A stretch of 40,896 bases of DNA from NCBI GenBank assembly GCA_031290135.1, contig JAITOE010000056.1, positions 1 through 40,896 of the forward strand, read 5' to 3'. How positions within the stretch are numbered: the stretch's first letter is position 1; each line of letters starts with the position of its first letter. The notes beneath the pieces are model-generated. The model saw only the letters and a list, made by a program, of their open reading frames with translations, did not search any database and was not told the origin of the DNA. A program made the position numbers and the translations under genes. This DNA comes from Eubacteriales Family XIII. Incertae Sedis bacterium (GTDB taxonomy: Bacteria > Bacillota > Clostridia > Peptostreptococcales > Anaerovoracaceae). Below, piece after piece: positions 31,960 to 40,368 of this stretch.

Positions 31960-32937
31960 ATGAAAGAACATTGCGTGGAGCGGCTGAAAACGGATGAAGA
32001 AATCGTCGGTTTTTTTATGGTACGGATGCTCGCCGTTAAAATAGGCTCCAACAAAAAACAGTATCTGGATTTGCTGCTCGCGGACAACACCGGGGAAATC
32101 ACGGCGAAAAAATGGGACGTAGCGGACACGGAACTGCCGTCGCTCAACGAAATACAGGCAGGGGACGTCCTGAAGGTCAAGGCGATTGTGACGGAATGGA
32201 GCGGCATGCGTCAGCTCAAAATCATCCGTCTGCGAAAGGCCGTGGAACAGGACGGGATCGAGCGTTCGGACTTCATCAAGGCCGCGCCGGAAAAACCGGA
32301 GGAAATGTACGCATATCTGCTGGCGGGGGCGGAAGCCATCGGCGACGCGGACTTGCGGGGGATTTCCGTGCGAATTCTGGAAGAAAACCGGGAAAAGCTC
32401 ATGTACTATCCGGCCGCGGCAAAAAACCACCATTCGGAAATGGGCGGCCTGCTGTACCATATGAAGCGGATGCTGATGATGGGGGAGCGGTATTGCCAGG
32501 TGTACGAGAACCTGAACCGGGATCTCGTGACAACGGGGGTCATCATACACGACATGGAGAAGCTGACGGAAATGATCGCCGACACGGACGGCATCGTGTC
32601 GGAATATTCGTTTGAGGGGCAGATGCTGGGGCATTTGATACAGGGCGTCAAGCAGATAGCCCGCCTGGCTTCCGAGCTGGGCGTCCCGGAGGAAAAGGCC
32701 GTCATGCTGGAGCATATGATCCTTTCTCACCACTACGAGCCGGAATTCGGCAGCCCGAAAAAGCCGCTCTTCCCGGAAGCGGAGATCCTGCATTATCTGG
32801 ACATCGTGGACGCGCGCATGTACGATATGCAAGCGGCGCTGAACGCGGCGCCGCCGGGCGGTTTCTCCGAGAAGGTGCGGACGCTGGAGAACAGGAGGCT
32901 ATACAGGCCGCGTGGTTTCGGGATGCCGGCGGAGTGA
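31960..32937 (+). CDS. OB-fold + HD domain 3'-5' exoribonuclease, YhaM-like
   Basis: OB region LLLADNTGEITAKKWDVADTE; HD region HHSEMGGLLYHMKRML, GVIIHDMEKLTEM, HMILSHHYEPEFGSPKKPLFPEAEILHYLDIVDARM. Confidence 0.9.
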   Translation: MKEHCVERLKTDEEIVGFFMVRMLAVKIGSNKKQYLDLLLADNTGEITAKKWDVADTELPSLNEIQAGDVLKVKAIVTEWSGMRQLKIIRLRKAVEQDGIERSDFIKAAPEKPEEMYAYLLAGAEAIGDADLRGISVRILEENREKLMYYPAAAKNHHSEMGGLLYHMKRMLMMGERYCQVYENLNRDLVTTGVIIHDMEKLTEMIADTDGIVSEYSFEGQMLGHLIQGVKQIARLASELGVPEEKAVMLEHMILSHHYEPEFGSPKKPLFPEAEILHYLDIVDARMYDMQAALNAAPPGGFSEKVRTLENRRLYRPRGFGMPAE

Positions 32938-33070
32938 TTGCGCCCGCCCGTTACTGTTCAAAGCCTGTGTCCGTCTTGGGGGCAGTCCCGCCGGGATGTC
33001 TCTTCGAAAGGCAAACCCGATATACCGGGCGGATGTTTGAATAGTTGCGCCCGCCCCGCAGCCGGGGTGA

Positions 33071-35341
33071 ATGACCGCCAAAACGGATGAACACATGGAA
33101 GAAAAAACGGCGACCTTAAAAGAATTGGTATACCACAACGCGGAAAGCGCCTATACGGTAGGCGTTTTTCAGGGCGCGGAAGACAGCTTCACCGCAGTGG
33201 GGCATCTGCCCGCCGCTTCGGCGGGACGGACGTTCCGGCTGGGCGGCGTCTGGAAGGAACACCCGGCCTACGGGAGCCAGTTCTCTTTTTCGGAATACAG
33301 GGAGGAAATGCCCGACACGGACGAAGGCATCGCGTCATTTTTGGCTTCCGGAGCGCTGAAAGGCGTGGGGAAAAAACGGGCAGCCCTCATCGTGGAGGCG
33401 TTTGGCACGGACACGCTCCGCGTGATCGACGAGGAACCTCACAAATTGACGGAGATCAGCGGGATAGGCCCCAAAAAGGCGGCCGACATATGCGAGGCGT
33501 TCCGGCAGCACAGGGAATTCGCGGAAGTCAGCCTGTATTTCCAGCAATTCGGCGTGTCGGTGCCGGCCGCCATGCGGCTTTACAAGACATATGGCGCGGA
33601 TACCATAAACGCGGTCAGGGAAAACCCGTACCGGCTGATCGGCGACGTACACGGGATGGGCTTCCGGGCGGCGGACAGCATCGCCATGAAGATGGGGATC
33701 GACAAAAACAGCGTCTTCCGCCTGCAAAGCGGGATCAAATACATCCTGTGGTACCATGTGAACGACGGAAGCGCCTTCATCCCGAAAACGCTGCTGTTGG
33801 ACAAGGCGGCGCAGCTTCTGGACGTATCGCGTGACGACATCGAGGAATGTCTGCCGGAAATGGTTTTTGAAGGCGAGCTGCAGATTGAAAACCTGGAAGG
33901 CCGCCCCGTGGTCTTTCTGGAAGCCTACTACGTGGCGGAGCAGAGCGTGTGCAAAGATCTGATACGCTTAGAAAGGGCGGAGCTGCGGACGCTCCAGGCG
34001 GATGTGGAAAACCTGCTGGACATGACGGAGCGGGAATCCGGCGTCCGCCTGTCGGAAAACCAGAAATACGCCGTGCGGGAATCCCTGGACCACGGCGTCT
34101 TTGTCATAACGGGTGGGCCGGGGACAGGCAAGACGACCATCATCAACTCGATCATCGCCATTTTGAAAAGCGGCGGCATCGAAACGGGGATCGCCGCGCC
34201 CACGGGACGGGCCGCCAAGCGCATCACCGAGACGACGGGGCACGAAGCCTCCACCATACACAGGATGCTGGAATATTGCTATTCCGAGAACGATGACGCG
34301 ATGCGCTTCGGCAAAAATGCGGAAAACCCGCTGCCGCTGGGCGCGGTCATCGTTGACGAGGCGTCCATGATAGACATCATGCTCATGAAAGGGCTGCTGC
34401 AGGCCATTCCGTCGGGCGCCCGGCTCATCGTCGTGGGCGACGCGGACCAGCTGCCCTCCGTGGGCGCGGGCAACGTGCTGCGGGACATGCTGGACAGCGA
34501 GCTTATTTATTCCGTCAGGCTGACGGAGATATTCCGCCAGGCGAACGAAAGCTCGATCATCGTGAACGCCCACCGGATCAACCGGGGCGAATACCCGGAG
34601 TTCAACAGCCGGGGCGGGGATTTTTTTCTGGTGCAGCGGAACGACGACGAACACATCCTGGAAACCCTGCAAGAACTCTGCGCCACGAGGCTGCCGAAAT
34701 ATTACGCCGACTGCGACATCCTGAAAGACCTGCAGGTGCTGACGCCAGTGCGCAAAGGCGTGCTGGGAAGCGCCCATTTAAACAAGATGCTGCAGGCCAT
34801 CCTGAACCCGCCGGCGCCGGGGCGGAGCGAACGGACGTTCGGGGAGCGGACGCTGCGCGAGGGCGACAAGGTGATGCAGACCCGCAACAATTACCGGATG
34901 GCGTGGCGAAAGGCGGACGGCGCGGAAGAGGGGGAGGGCGTTTTCAACGGAGACGTCGGCTTCATCCGTGCCTTAGACGCGGAAAACGGCTTGATCACGG
35001 TGGTTTTCGACGACAACCGCTTTGTGGAGTATGATTTCACGCAGACGGACGAACTGGAGCTGGCCTATGCCGTCACCGTCCACAAGAGCCAAGGCAGCGA
35101 ATTCCCGCTGGTCCTCATGCCGGTCACGTGGTTCCCCCCGGTCCTGGCGACCCGGAACCTGCTGTACACGGCGGTGACGCGGGGGAAACGCGCCGTGATC
35201 CTGGTGGGCATGGAAAACCGCATGCGCGTCATGGTGGACAACAACCAGATAAAAGAACGTTTTTCGGGTCTCTGTCCCCGGCTGCGCGCTTTTTTGCCGC
35301 AAAACGGTTCGGGCGGCGAAGCGTTCTGGAACCTGCCCTGA
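33071..35341 (+). CDS. recD2: RecD2-type SF1B ATP-dependent DNA helicase
   Basis: ITGGPGTGKTTIINSIIAIL, VDEASMIDIMLMKGLL, VGDADQLPSVGAGNVLRDM, AYAVTVHKSQGSEFPLVLMP, NLLYTAVTRGK. Confidence 0.96.
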   Translation: MTAKTDEHMEEKTATLKELVYHNAESAYTVGVFQGAEDSFTAVGHLPAASAGRTFRLGGVWKEHPAYGSQFSFSEYREEMPDTDEGIASFLASGALKGVGKKRAALIVEAFGTDTLRVIDEEPHKLTEISGIGPKKAADICEAFRQHREFAEVSLYFQQFGVSVPAAMRLYKTYGADTINAVRENPYRLIGDVHGMGFRAADSIAMKMGIDKNSVFRLQSGIKYILWYHVNDGSAFIPKTLLLDKAAQLLDVSRDDIEECLPEMVFEGELQIENLEGRPVVFLEAYYVAEQSVCKDLIRLERAELRTLQADVENLLDMTERESGVRLSENQKYAVRESLDHGVFVITGGPGTGKTTIINSIIAILKSGGIETGIAAPTGRAAKRITETTGHEASTIHRMLEYCYSENDDAMRFGKNAENPLPLGAVIVDEASMIDIMLMKGLLQAIPSGARLIVVGDADQLPSVGAGNVLRDMLDSELIYSVRLTEIFRQANESSIIVNAHRINRGEYPEFNSRGGDFFLVQRNDDEHILETLQELCATRLPKYYADCDILKDLQVLTPVRKGVLGSAHLNKMLQAILNPPAPGRSERTFGERTLREGDKVMQTRNNYRMAWRKADGAEEGEGVFNGDVGFIRALDAENGLITVVFDDNRFVEYDFTQTDELELAYAVTVHKSQGSEFPLVLMPVTWFPPVLATRNLLYTAVTRGKRAVILVGMENRMRVMVDNNQIKERFSGLCPRLRAFLPQNGSGGEAFWNLP

Positions 35342-35396
35342 TTTTTAAGAAAGGATTTGTTTCTGCAAGCGGCAATTTATTTGCCGCGGCGGCAGA

Positions 35397-36248
35397 ATGG
35401 TGCGAATCATGAAACACGTATGGGAAAAAGCGCTGGCCGCGTGGGCTTTGGTCCGCCCGGCGCTCCGGACGTCGGCCCGCCGGGCCTACGGAATAGCGCT
35501 GGAATGGCTCTACCCCTCTTCCATATACTGCATGTCCTGCGGGAACCTGATAGACGAATCCCGCCCCTACGCCCTCTGCGACGCCTGCATGGGGAATTTC
35601 ATATGGGCGACGGGCAAAAACTGCGGCAAATGCGGCACGATTTTAAACGGGGCGGCGGCGCAGGGCACGGAACCGGCGCTGTGCGGCGCCTGCGCGGACG
35701 GGGAACGCGCCTTCGAAAAAGGCTTTGCCTGTGTTGCTTACAGCAGCGGGCGGGAGGTCGTCCGCAGGTTCAAGTACGGGGGACGCGCCTATTACGGCGA
35801 AAAGATCGCGCGGATTTTATATGACCGGCTTCTCCCGGAACTGCCCGGCGTGGATCTGGTCCTTACGGTTCCCATGTACCGCAGGAAAGAACGGAAGCGG
35901 GGCTATAACCAGGCCGACCTGGCGGGCAGACCGCTTGCGCAAAAGCGGGGGCTGCCCTATGCCGGGGACGTCCTGCTCCGGACGCGGCGCACGGAGGCCA
36001 TGAGCCGGCTGGGGACGGAAGAGCGGAACGCGAACGTGAAAGGCGCCTTTGCCGTGGCACCGGACAAGGCGGGGCAGGTAAGCGGCAAGCGCATCCTATT
36101 GGTGGATGATATTTTTACGACGGGCAGCACGGTCGAGGCCTGCGCCGAAGCGCTTCTTTCGGCGGGCGCCGGGCAGGTGTACTTCGCGGTGTTTGCCATC
36201 GGCAGTGATGATTCTTCGGATTCCGCGGCTGTCCGGGTCTGTGGTTGA
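35397..36248 (+). CDS. comF: ComF family protein (zinc ribbon + phosphoribosyltransferase-like)
   Basis: YCMSCGNLIDE..YALCDACMGNF, CGKCGTIL, RFKYGGRAYYGEKIARIL, KRGYNQADLAG, ILLVDDIFTTGSTVEACAEALLSAGA. Confidence 0.93.
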   Translation: MVRIMKHVWEKALAAWALVRPALRTSARRAYGIALEWLYPSSIYCMSCGNLIDESRPYALCDACMGNFIWATGKNCGKCGTILNGAAAQGTEPALCGACADGERAFEKGFACVAYSSGREVVRRFKYGGRAYYGEKIARILYDRLLPELPGVDLVLTVPMYRRKERKRGYNQADLAGRPLAQKRGLPYAGDVLLRTRRTEAMSRLGTEERNANVKGAFAVAPDKAGQVSGKRILLVDDIFTTGSTVEACAEALLSAGAGQVYFAVFAIGSDDSSDSAAVRVCG

Positions 36249-36440
36249 AAGTCCAGGCCAGCTACGGGCAAAAGGACCCACGTAAGCTGATCCGCAAGGC
36301 GGGCAGTGATCATGGCGTAGCTTAGAAGTAAGTCCTCCGGCAAAGCCGGCAGGCGGGTGTGGGGGCAAAGACCAGGTCAGCCGGACAGCCGCGGGCTCCG
36401 AAGATTTATCCACACCCGCGCTTTGCGGGCGCGGGAGGCA
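36205..36440 (+). ncRNA. Candidate structured RNA downstream of and overlapping the comF 3' end (possibly raiA-motif-like)
   Basis: 36212-36236 pairs with 36381-36405 (22/25 complementary plus one G.U); gcgggtgtgg pairs with ccacacccgc; cc.ccggc-aaa-gccgg.agg hairpin; taagct/agctta pairing. Confidence 0.55.
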
Positions 36441-36902
36441 GGGGACAAAACCGGCTATTCACAGAAGCGAATATTTATACATCGGTGAATACGTTGAAAA
36501 CACTGGGCGTGAGCCGAATAATACAATAATATACAATTACACATGCATAGTTTTTCCGAAAGAAAACTATCCACATGCGGCAGCTTGGTTTTCCAATAAC
36601 CCACAGACTTATCCACAGGTCGCAAAGGAAAAATATTGGCGGCAGAATCAAATAAAACGCGGAAAAACCCGCCGTCCGCGCCGCAGAAAAAATTTATGGG
36701 TTGAATGACGGATGAATAAAAAAATGAGCGAAGCGTGAGCGAAGTTTTGAGCGAAGCTGAGATAAAAAGTTATTATTTAAAGGAGTGTTCGTCTGGGGGC
36801 GGCGCCGCCAAATCTTCGCGCCCAAAAATATGTGTTGCAATAGATATCCACATAATGTATAATATGGATATAAATTACATAATGGCGTGGACGGGGTTTT
36901 TC

Positions 36903-36931
36903 TTGACCGCCCGCCGCAAAACACGTATAAT
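36903..36931 (+). promoter_or_regulatory. Predicted promoter for the Rpn gene: TTGACC, 17 nt, TATAAT
   Basis: TTGACC 36903-36908, TATAAT 36926-36931; ATG at 36946. Confidence 0.6.
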
Positions 36932-36945
36932 GGGAGTGAAGAGAC

Positions 36946-37839
36946 ATGGGAAAGAAACGCGCCCCTGCGGCGAAAGGAACGACGGAACTCAGATACAAGC
37001 TCACCAACGACATCCTGTTCAAGATGGTCTTCGTGCAGCACCCGGAGCTGCTCAGGCGGCTGGTCGCGGAGCTGCTGGGCATACCTTACGGCAACATAAC
37101 GGAGTTCGAGGTGACGAACGCCGAGATACCGCCGGACCTGCTCGGCGACAAATTCTGTAGGCTCGACGTCAACATGAAAGTTGACGGACGGCGGGTGGAT
37201 CTGGAGGTCCAGGTCGCCGATGAGCACGACTACGCGGAGCGTTCCCTGTACCTGTGGGCGCGGGAATACTCATCCGCGCTCCAGGCGGGACATGGCTACG
37301 CCGAGCTTCCCCGCGTCGTCGTGCTGAGCATCGTGGACTTCCCGATGTTCGACGCGGAGGACTTCCATTCGGAGTTCCTGCCGCTGGAAGCGAAGCGCGG
37401 CACACCGCTGACGGACAGGATGTCGCTGCATTATTTCGAGCTTCCGAAAATACCGGAGCCAACAAGTGCGGACGGCGAACTTAAACTGTGGCTCGCGCTG
37501 TTCGGGGCGAAGACGGAGGAGGACATCATGAAGATTCAGGAAATGGACGTGCCGGTCATGGAACAGGCGATAGGAGCCTACCGCGCCGTTTCAGCCTCGG
37601 ATGAATTCCGCGAGATGGAACGTCTGCGCGACCTTGCCCGCCACAACGAGGCTTCGGCGCTGGCGAACGCCCGGCGCGAAGCAACCGCTGACGCTGATGC
37701 TAAATGGCAGGGCGTGGTTGCCGACAAGGACGCGGCACTCGCCGACAAGGACGCGGCACTCGCCGACAAGGACGCGGCCGTTGCGGAGCAAGCGGCGATA
37801 ATTGCCGAACTTCGCGCACAGCTCGGTAAAGACAAATGA
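36946..37839 (+). CDS. Rpn family recombination-promoting nuclease/putative transposase (PD-(D/E)XK)
   Basis: LTNDILFKMVFVQHPELLRRLVAELLGI, CRLDVNMKVDGRRVDLEVQVADEHDYAERSLYLWAREYSSALQAGHGYAELPRVVVLSIVDF. Confidence 0.92.
   Translation: MGKKRAPAAKGTTELRYKLTNDILFKMVFVQHPELLRRLVAELLGIPYGNITEFEVTNAEIPPDLLGDKFCRLDVNMKVDGRRVDLEVQVADEHDYAERSLYLWAREYSSALQAGHGYAELPRVVVLSIVDFPMFDAEDFHSEFLPLEAKRGTPLTDRMSLHYFELPKIPEPTSADGELKLWLALFGAKTEEDIMKIQEMDVPVMEQAIGAYRAVSASDEFREMERLRDLARHNEASALANARREATADADAKWQGVVADKDAALADKDAALADKDAAVAEQAAIIAELRAQLGKDK
37720..37782 (+). repeat. 21-bp in-frame tandem repeat x3 in the Rpn C-terminus (ADKDAAL heptad)
   Basis: gccgacaaggacgcggcactc at 37720 and 37741, gccgacaaggacgcggccgtt at 37762. 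Confidence 0.95.
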
Positions 37840-37857
37840 AGCACAAACTTGATTAAG

Positions 37858-37890
37858 CGGCGGGGCGGCGCCGCCCTTAATTTTTGTACG
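37858..37890 (+). terminator. Hairpin plus T-rich tract downstream of the Rpn gene
   Basis: ggggcggcgccgcccttaattttt: gggcggcgccgccc palindrome followed by a T-rich stretch. Confidence 0.5.
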
Positions 37891-37997
37891 CAGATTCGAC
37901 ATATCGAAAACGGAATTCGACTTTTCACTTTTTATTTAAATAATCGTTACTGTTATGAATCTTGGGTATGTAGGATCACTATTTCTTGCCGCAGTAC

Positions 37998-38150
37998 TCC
38001 CTCTGTCATTGCGAGGAGCGAAGCGGCTTCCGTCATTGCGAGGAGCGAAGCGACGAAGCAACCCAGTGCCAACGGAGCCGGCCCCGCCATACAGGCGACG
38101 AAACAATTTACATGCGCTGCATTGCTTCGATACGTTCGCAACGATGGACG
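37998..38150. repeat. Dispersed GTCATTGCGAG-class repeat, copy 3, with a duplicated left arm
   Basis: gtcattgcgaggagcgaagcg occurs twice (near 38005 and 38033), followed by gacgaagcaacccag ... ctgcattgcttcgatacgttcgcaacgatgg. Confidence 0.75.
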
Positions 38151-38283
38151 CGCCCATTGCAATCAAATATCAGTTGCCGACTGTGTATCTGTTTGGCTCC
38201 TACGCTCGCGGCGAGGCCACCGACGACAGCGACGTGGACATTCTCATTGACCGCACCGCTTTGAATCCAAAAATGCCGTGCTG
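38143..38283 (+). pseudogene. Truncated MNT-type nucleotidyltransferase domain fragment
   Basis: MDAPIAIKYQLPTVYLFGSYARGEATDDSDVDILIDRTALNPKMPC*: GSYARGEA..SDVDILID matches the minimal nucleotidyltransferase motif, then the ORF stops. Confidence 0.75.
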
Positions 38284-40368
38284 ACGGTGCTTGACGGATA
38301 CGGTGTGCCGATAGAGCCTTATTACACGGAAACGGGAGGGACGGCTCTGCTTATCCGCTACTATTTCGGGATGGGCCTGCCTTACACTTACAGGCTGGGC
38401 TACTTGGAAAGATCCGTCAGCAACACCGTGACCTACTACACGGGCCAGACAATCACCATAAACATCGAGGATCTGACGCCGGACGACCCGGATTCGGCGG
38501 TTCAGCCCTGGGATCCGGACACGGACTGGTACGATGATTCGCAGACCTCTTTCGTCATCACGGCGCCGGAACAGCTCGCGGGCCTTGCGAAGCTCGTAAA
38601 CGAGGGCAGGGACTTCACGGGCAAGACGGTGATGCTCGGCAACGACATTGACCTTGCGGATAAGCCCTGGACGCCGATAGGCTCCTATGCCAAGCCCTTT
38701 GACGGCATTTTCGATGGCAGCGGACACGCAATCGAAGGACTGTACATCAAAGACCCGGCGCTAAGCTACGCGGCGCTGTTCGGCTGCTCCACGGGCACGC
38801 TAAAAGACCTCTCCGTTTATGGCGAGGTGAACGCGAGAAGCTCCGTGGCGGGCATCGCCGCACAGGCAAAGGGCACTATTACGGGCGTCACGAACTACGT
38901 CAAGCTCACGGCCAGCGGGGATTTCGTAGGCGGCATCGTGGCGGACGCGATCGGGCATCTCGTAATCGACGACTGCCATAACCGGGGCGGGATAACCCAT
39001 ACCGACATGGAACGGTCAACCGGGCGCGTCGGCGGCATCATCGGGCGCGTTGACAACGGCGAATGGGAAGTCGGGGTCGATGCCGGAAAATACACGATCA
39101 AGGCCTCCGCCGAGATCACAAATTGCTCGAACACCGTTGACATCCTCGGCTACCAGTACGTGGGCGGCATCATCGGCGGCCAGTTCGGCGAGGCGGACGT
39201 GAAAGCCTGCTTCAACAGCGGAAAGATCACGGGCGTGAGCTTCGGCAAGGTGTACATAGGCGGCATCGCCGGCAAATCCGAGGGCGGCACCATTGACAGC
39301 TGCTACAACACGGGAGAGATTTACTGCTCCCACTGGTCAACGGGACATGTCCGGGGAATCGGCGGAATCGCGGGGCTGGAGGAAGGCAGGGCGGCCGGCA
39401 CGACGGCGATCACCAACTGCTATACCACGGGCCTCATCAGCTTCCGTTCGGACAACATCGGGAGCAGCGGGGTTTACGCGGTTGCCAACATTTCGGGCGG
39501 CAACCAGGCGACGGACGCCAGCACCATGCGGTATGAGAACTGCTTCTATTTAGAGAGAATGCTCCCGCAGGGCGAACCGTCGCACCCGGATTACGCGTAC
39601 TGGTCCATCGTGTACAAAAACAACCCGCTTGCCTATGAAACCGCCTATACGACGAAAGTCACGGCGGACGAGCTAAAGGGCGCCGGCGTTCTTGCGCTGC
39701 TCAACAGCAACGGCACTTTCGCCGCGGACGAAGACAGCCTCAACGGCGGCTACCCGGTTCTTTACTGGCAGGCAGGGACATCCGCCCCCGGCGGGCAGGA
39801 ATACGCCGTTGACGCGCCGGAGATCATCGGCGGGACGCCCGCGTCCTCGGCGTCAACGGACGTGGCCAAGGCCGAGCAGGGAACGACGGTCACGGTCACC
39901 GTGGTTCCTGAATCCGGCAAACGCGTGTATAAGGTCACGGTGACGGACAAGGCCGGAAACAGGATCGCCATCACGGAAGTAAGCGGCACGATGTTTACGT
40001 TCACTATGCCGGGCAGGGGCGTGTCCATAGAAGTCGTCCTTGAAAACGACGTGACGGGCACGGATCTCTACACGCTGGGGCTTCCGTCCGGCCTGGACCC
40101 GATATGGACGCTGACGGCTGAATCGTCGGGGTATTCCGAAGGCAGGTACGCGGCCGGCAATACCGTGTTCATAACGGTAAACAAAGCGGCAGGGGCGAAC
40201 ACCGCTTCCATAGGCGGAGTCACGCTGGATCCGGCGGTCCCGGACCTGAATGACCTGGGAGCCGGGCGCTACGGCTTCACCATGCCCGAAAGCAACGTTT
40301 CCGTGACGCTGATTGAGCAGTATGCCGCAATAACGGTGCGGGAACAGGCCAGGCGGGCACTCCCGTGA
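38278..40368 (+). pseudogene. GLUG-type repetitive surface protein, lacking a normal N-terminus and frameshifted near its C-terminus
   Basis: No signal peptide and a stop only 27 nt upstream in frame; repeated VGGI(I/V)G..G.I..C.N.G.I units; ends in REQARRALP* while related coding continues in another frame. Confidence 0.75.

Noticed and set aside
36205-36440. RNase P RNA, SRP RNA, tmRNA, cobalamin or c-di-GMP riboswitch
   Set aside because: Signature motifs of these classes (for example GAGGAAAGUCC, GGUCAGGUCCGGAAGGAAGCAGCC, a tRNA-like domain) are not present as contiguous matches.
36400-36860. Chromosomal origin of replication
   Set aside because: DnaA-box-like sites are present but there is no dnaA/dnaN/rpmH context and no clear AT-rich unwinding element.
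37720-37782. CRISPR-like array
   Set aside because: Three contiguous 21-bp in-frame units with no spacers; it is a coding tandem repeat. No CRISPR array or cas gene was seen in the window.
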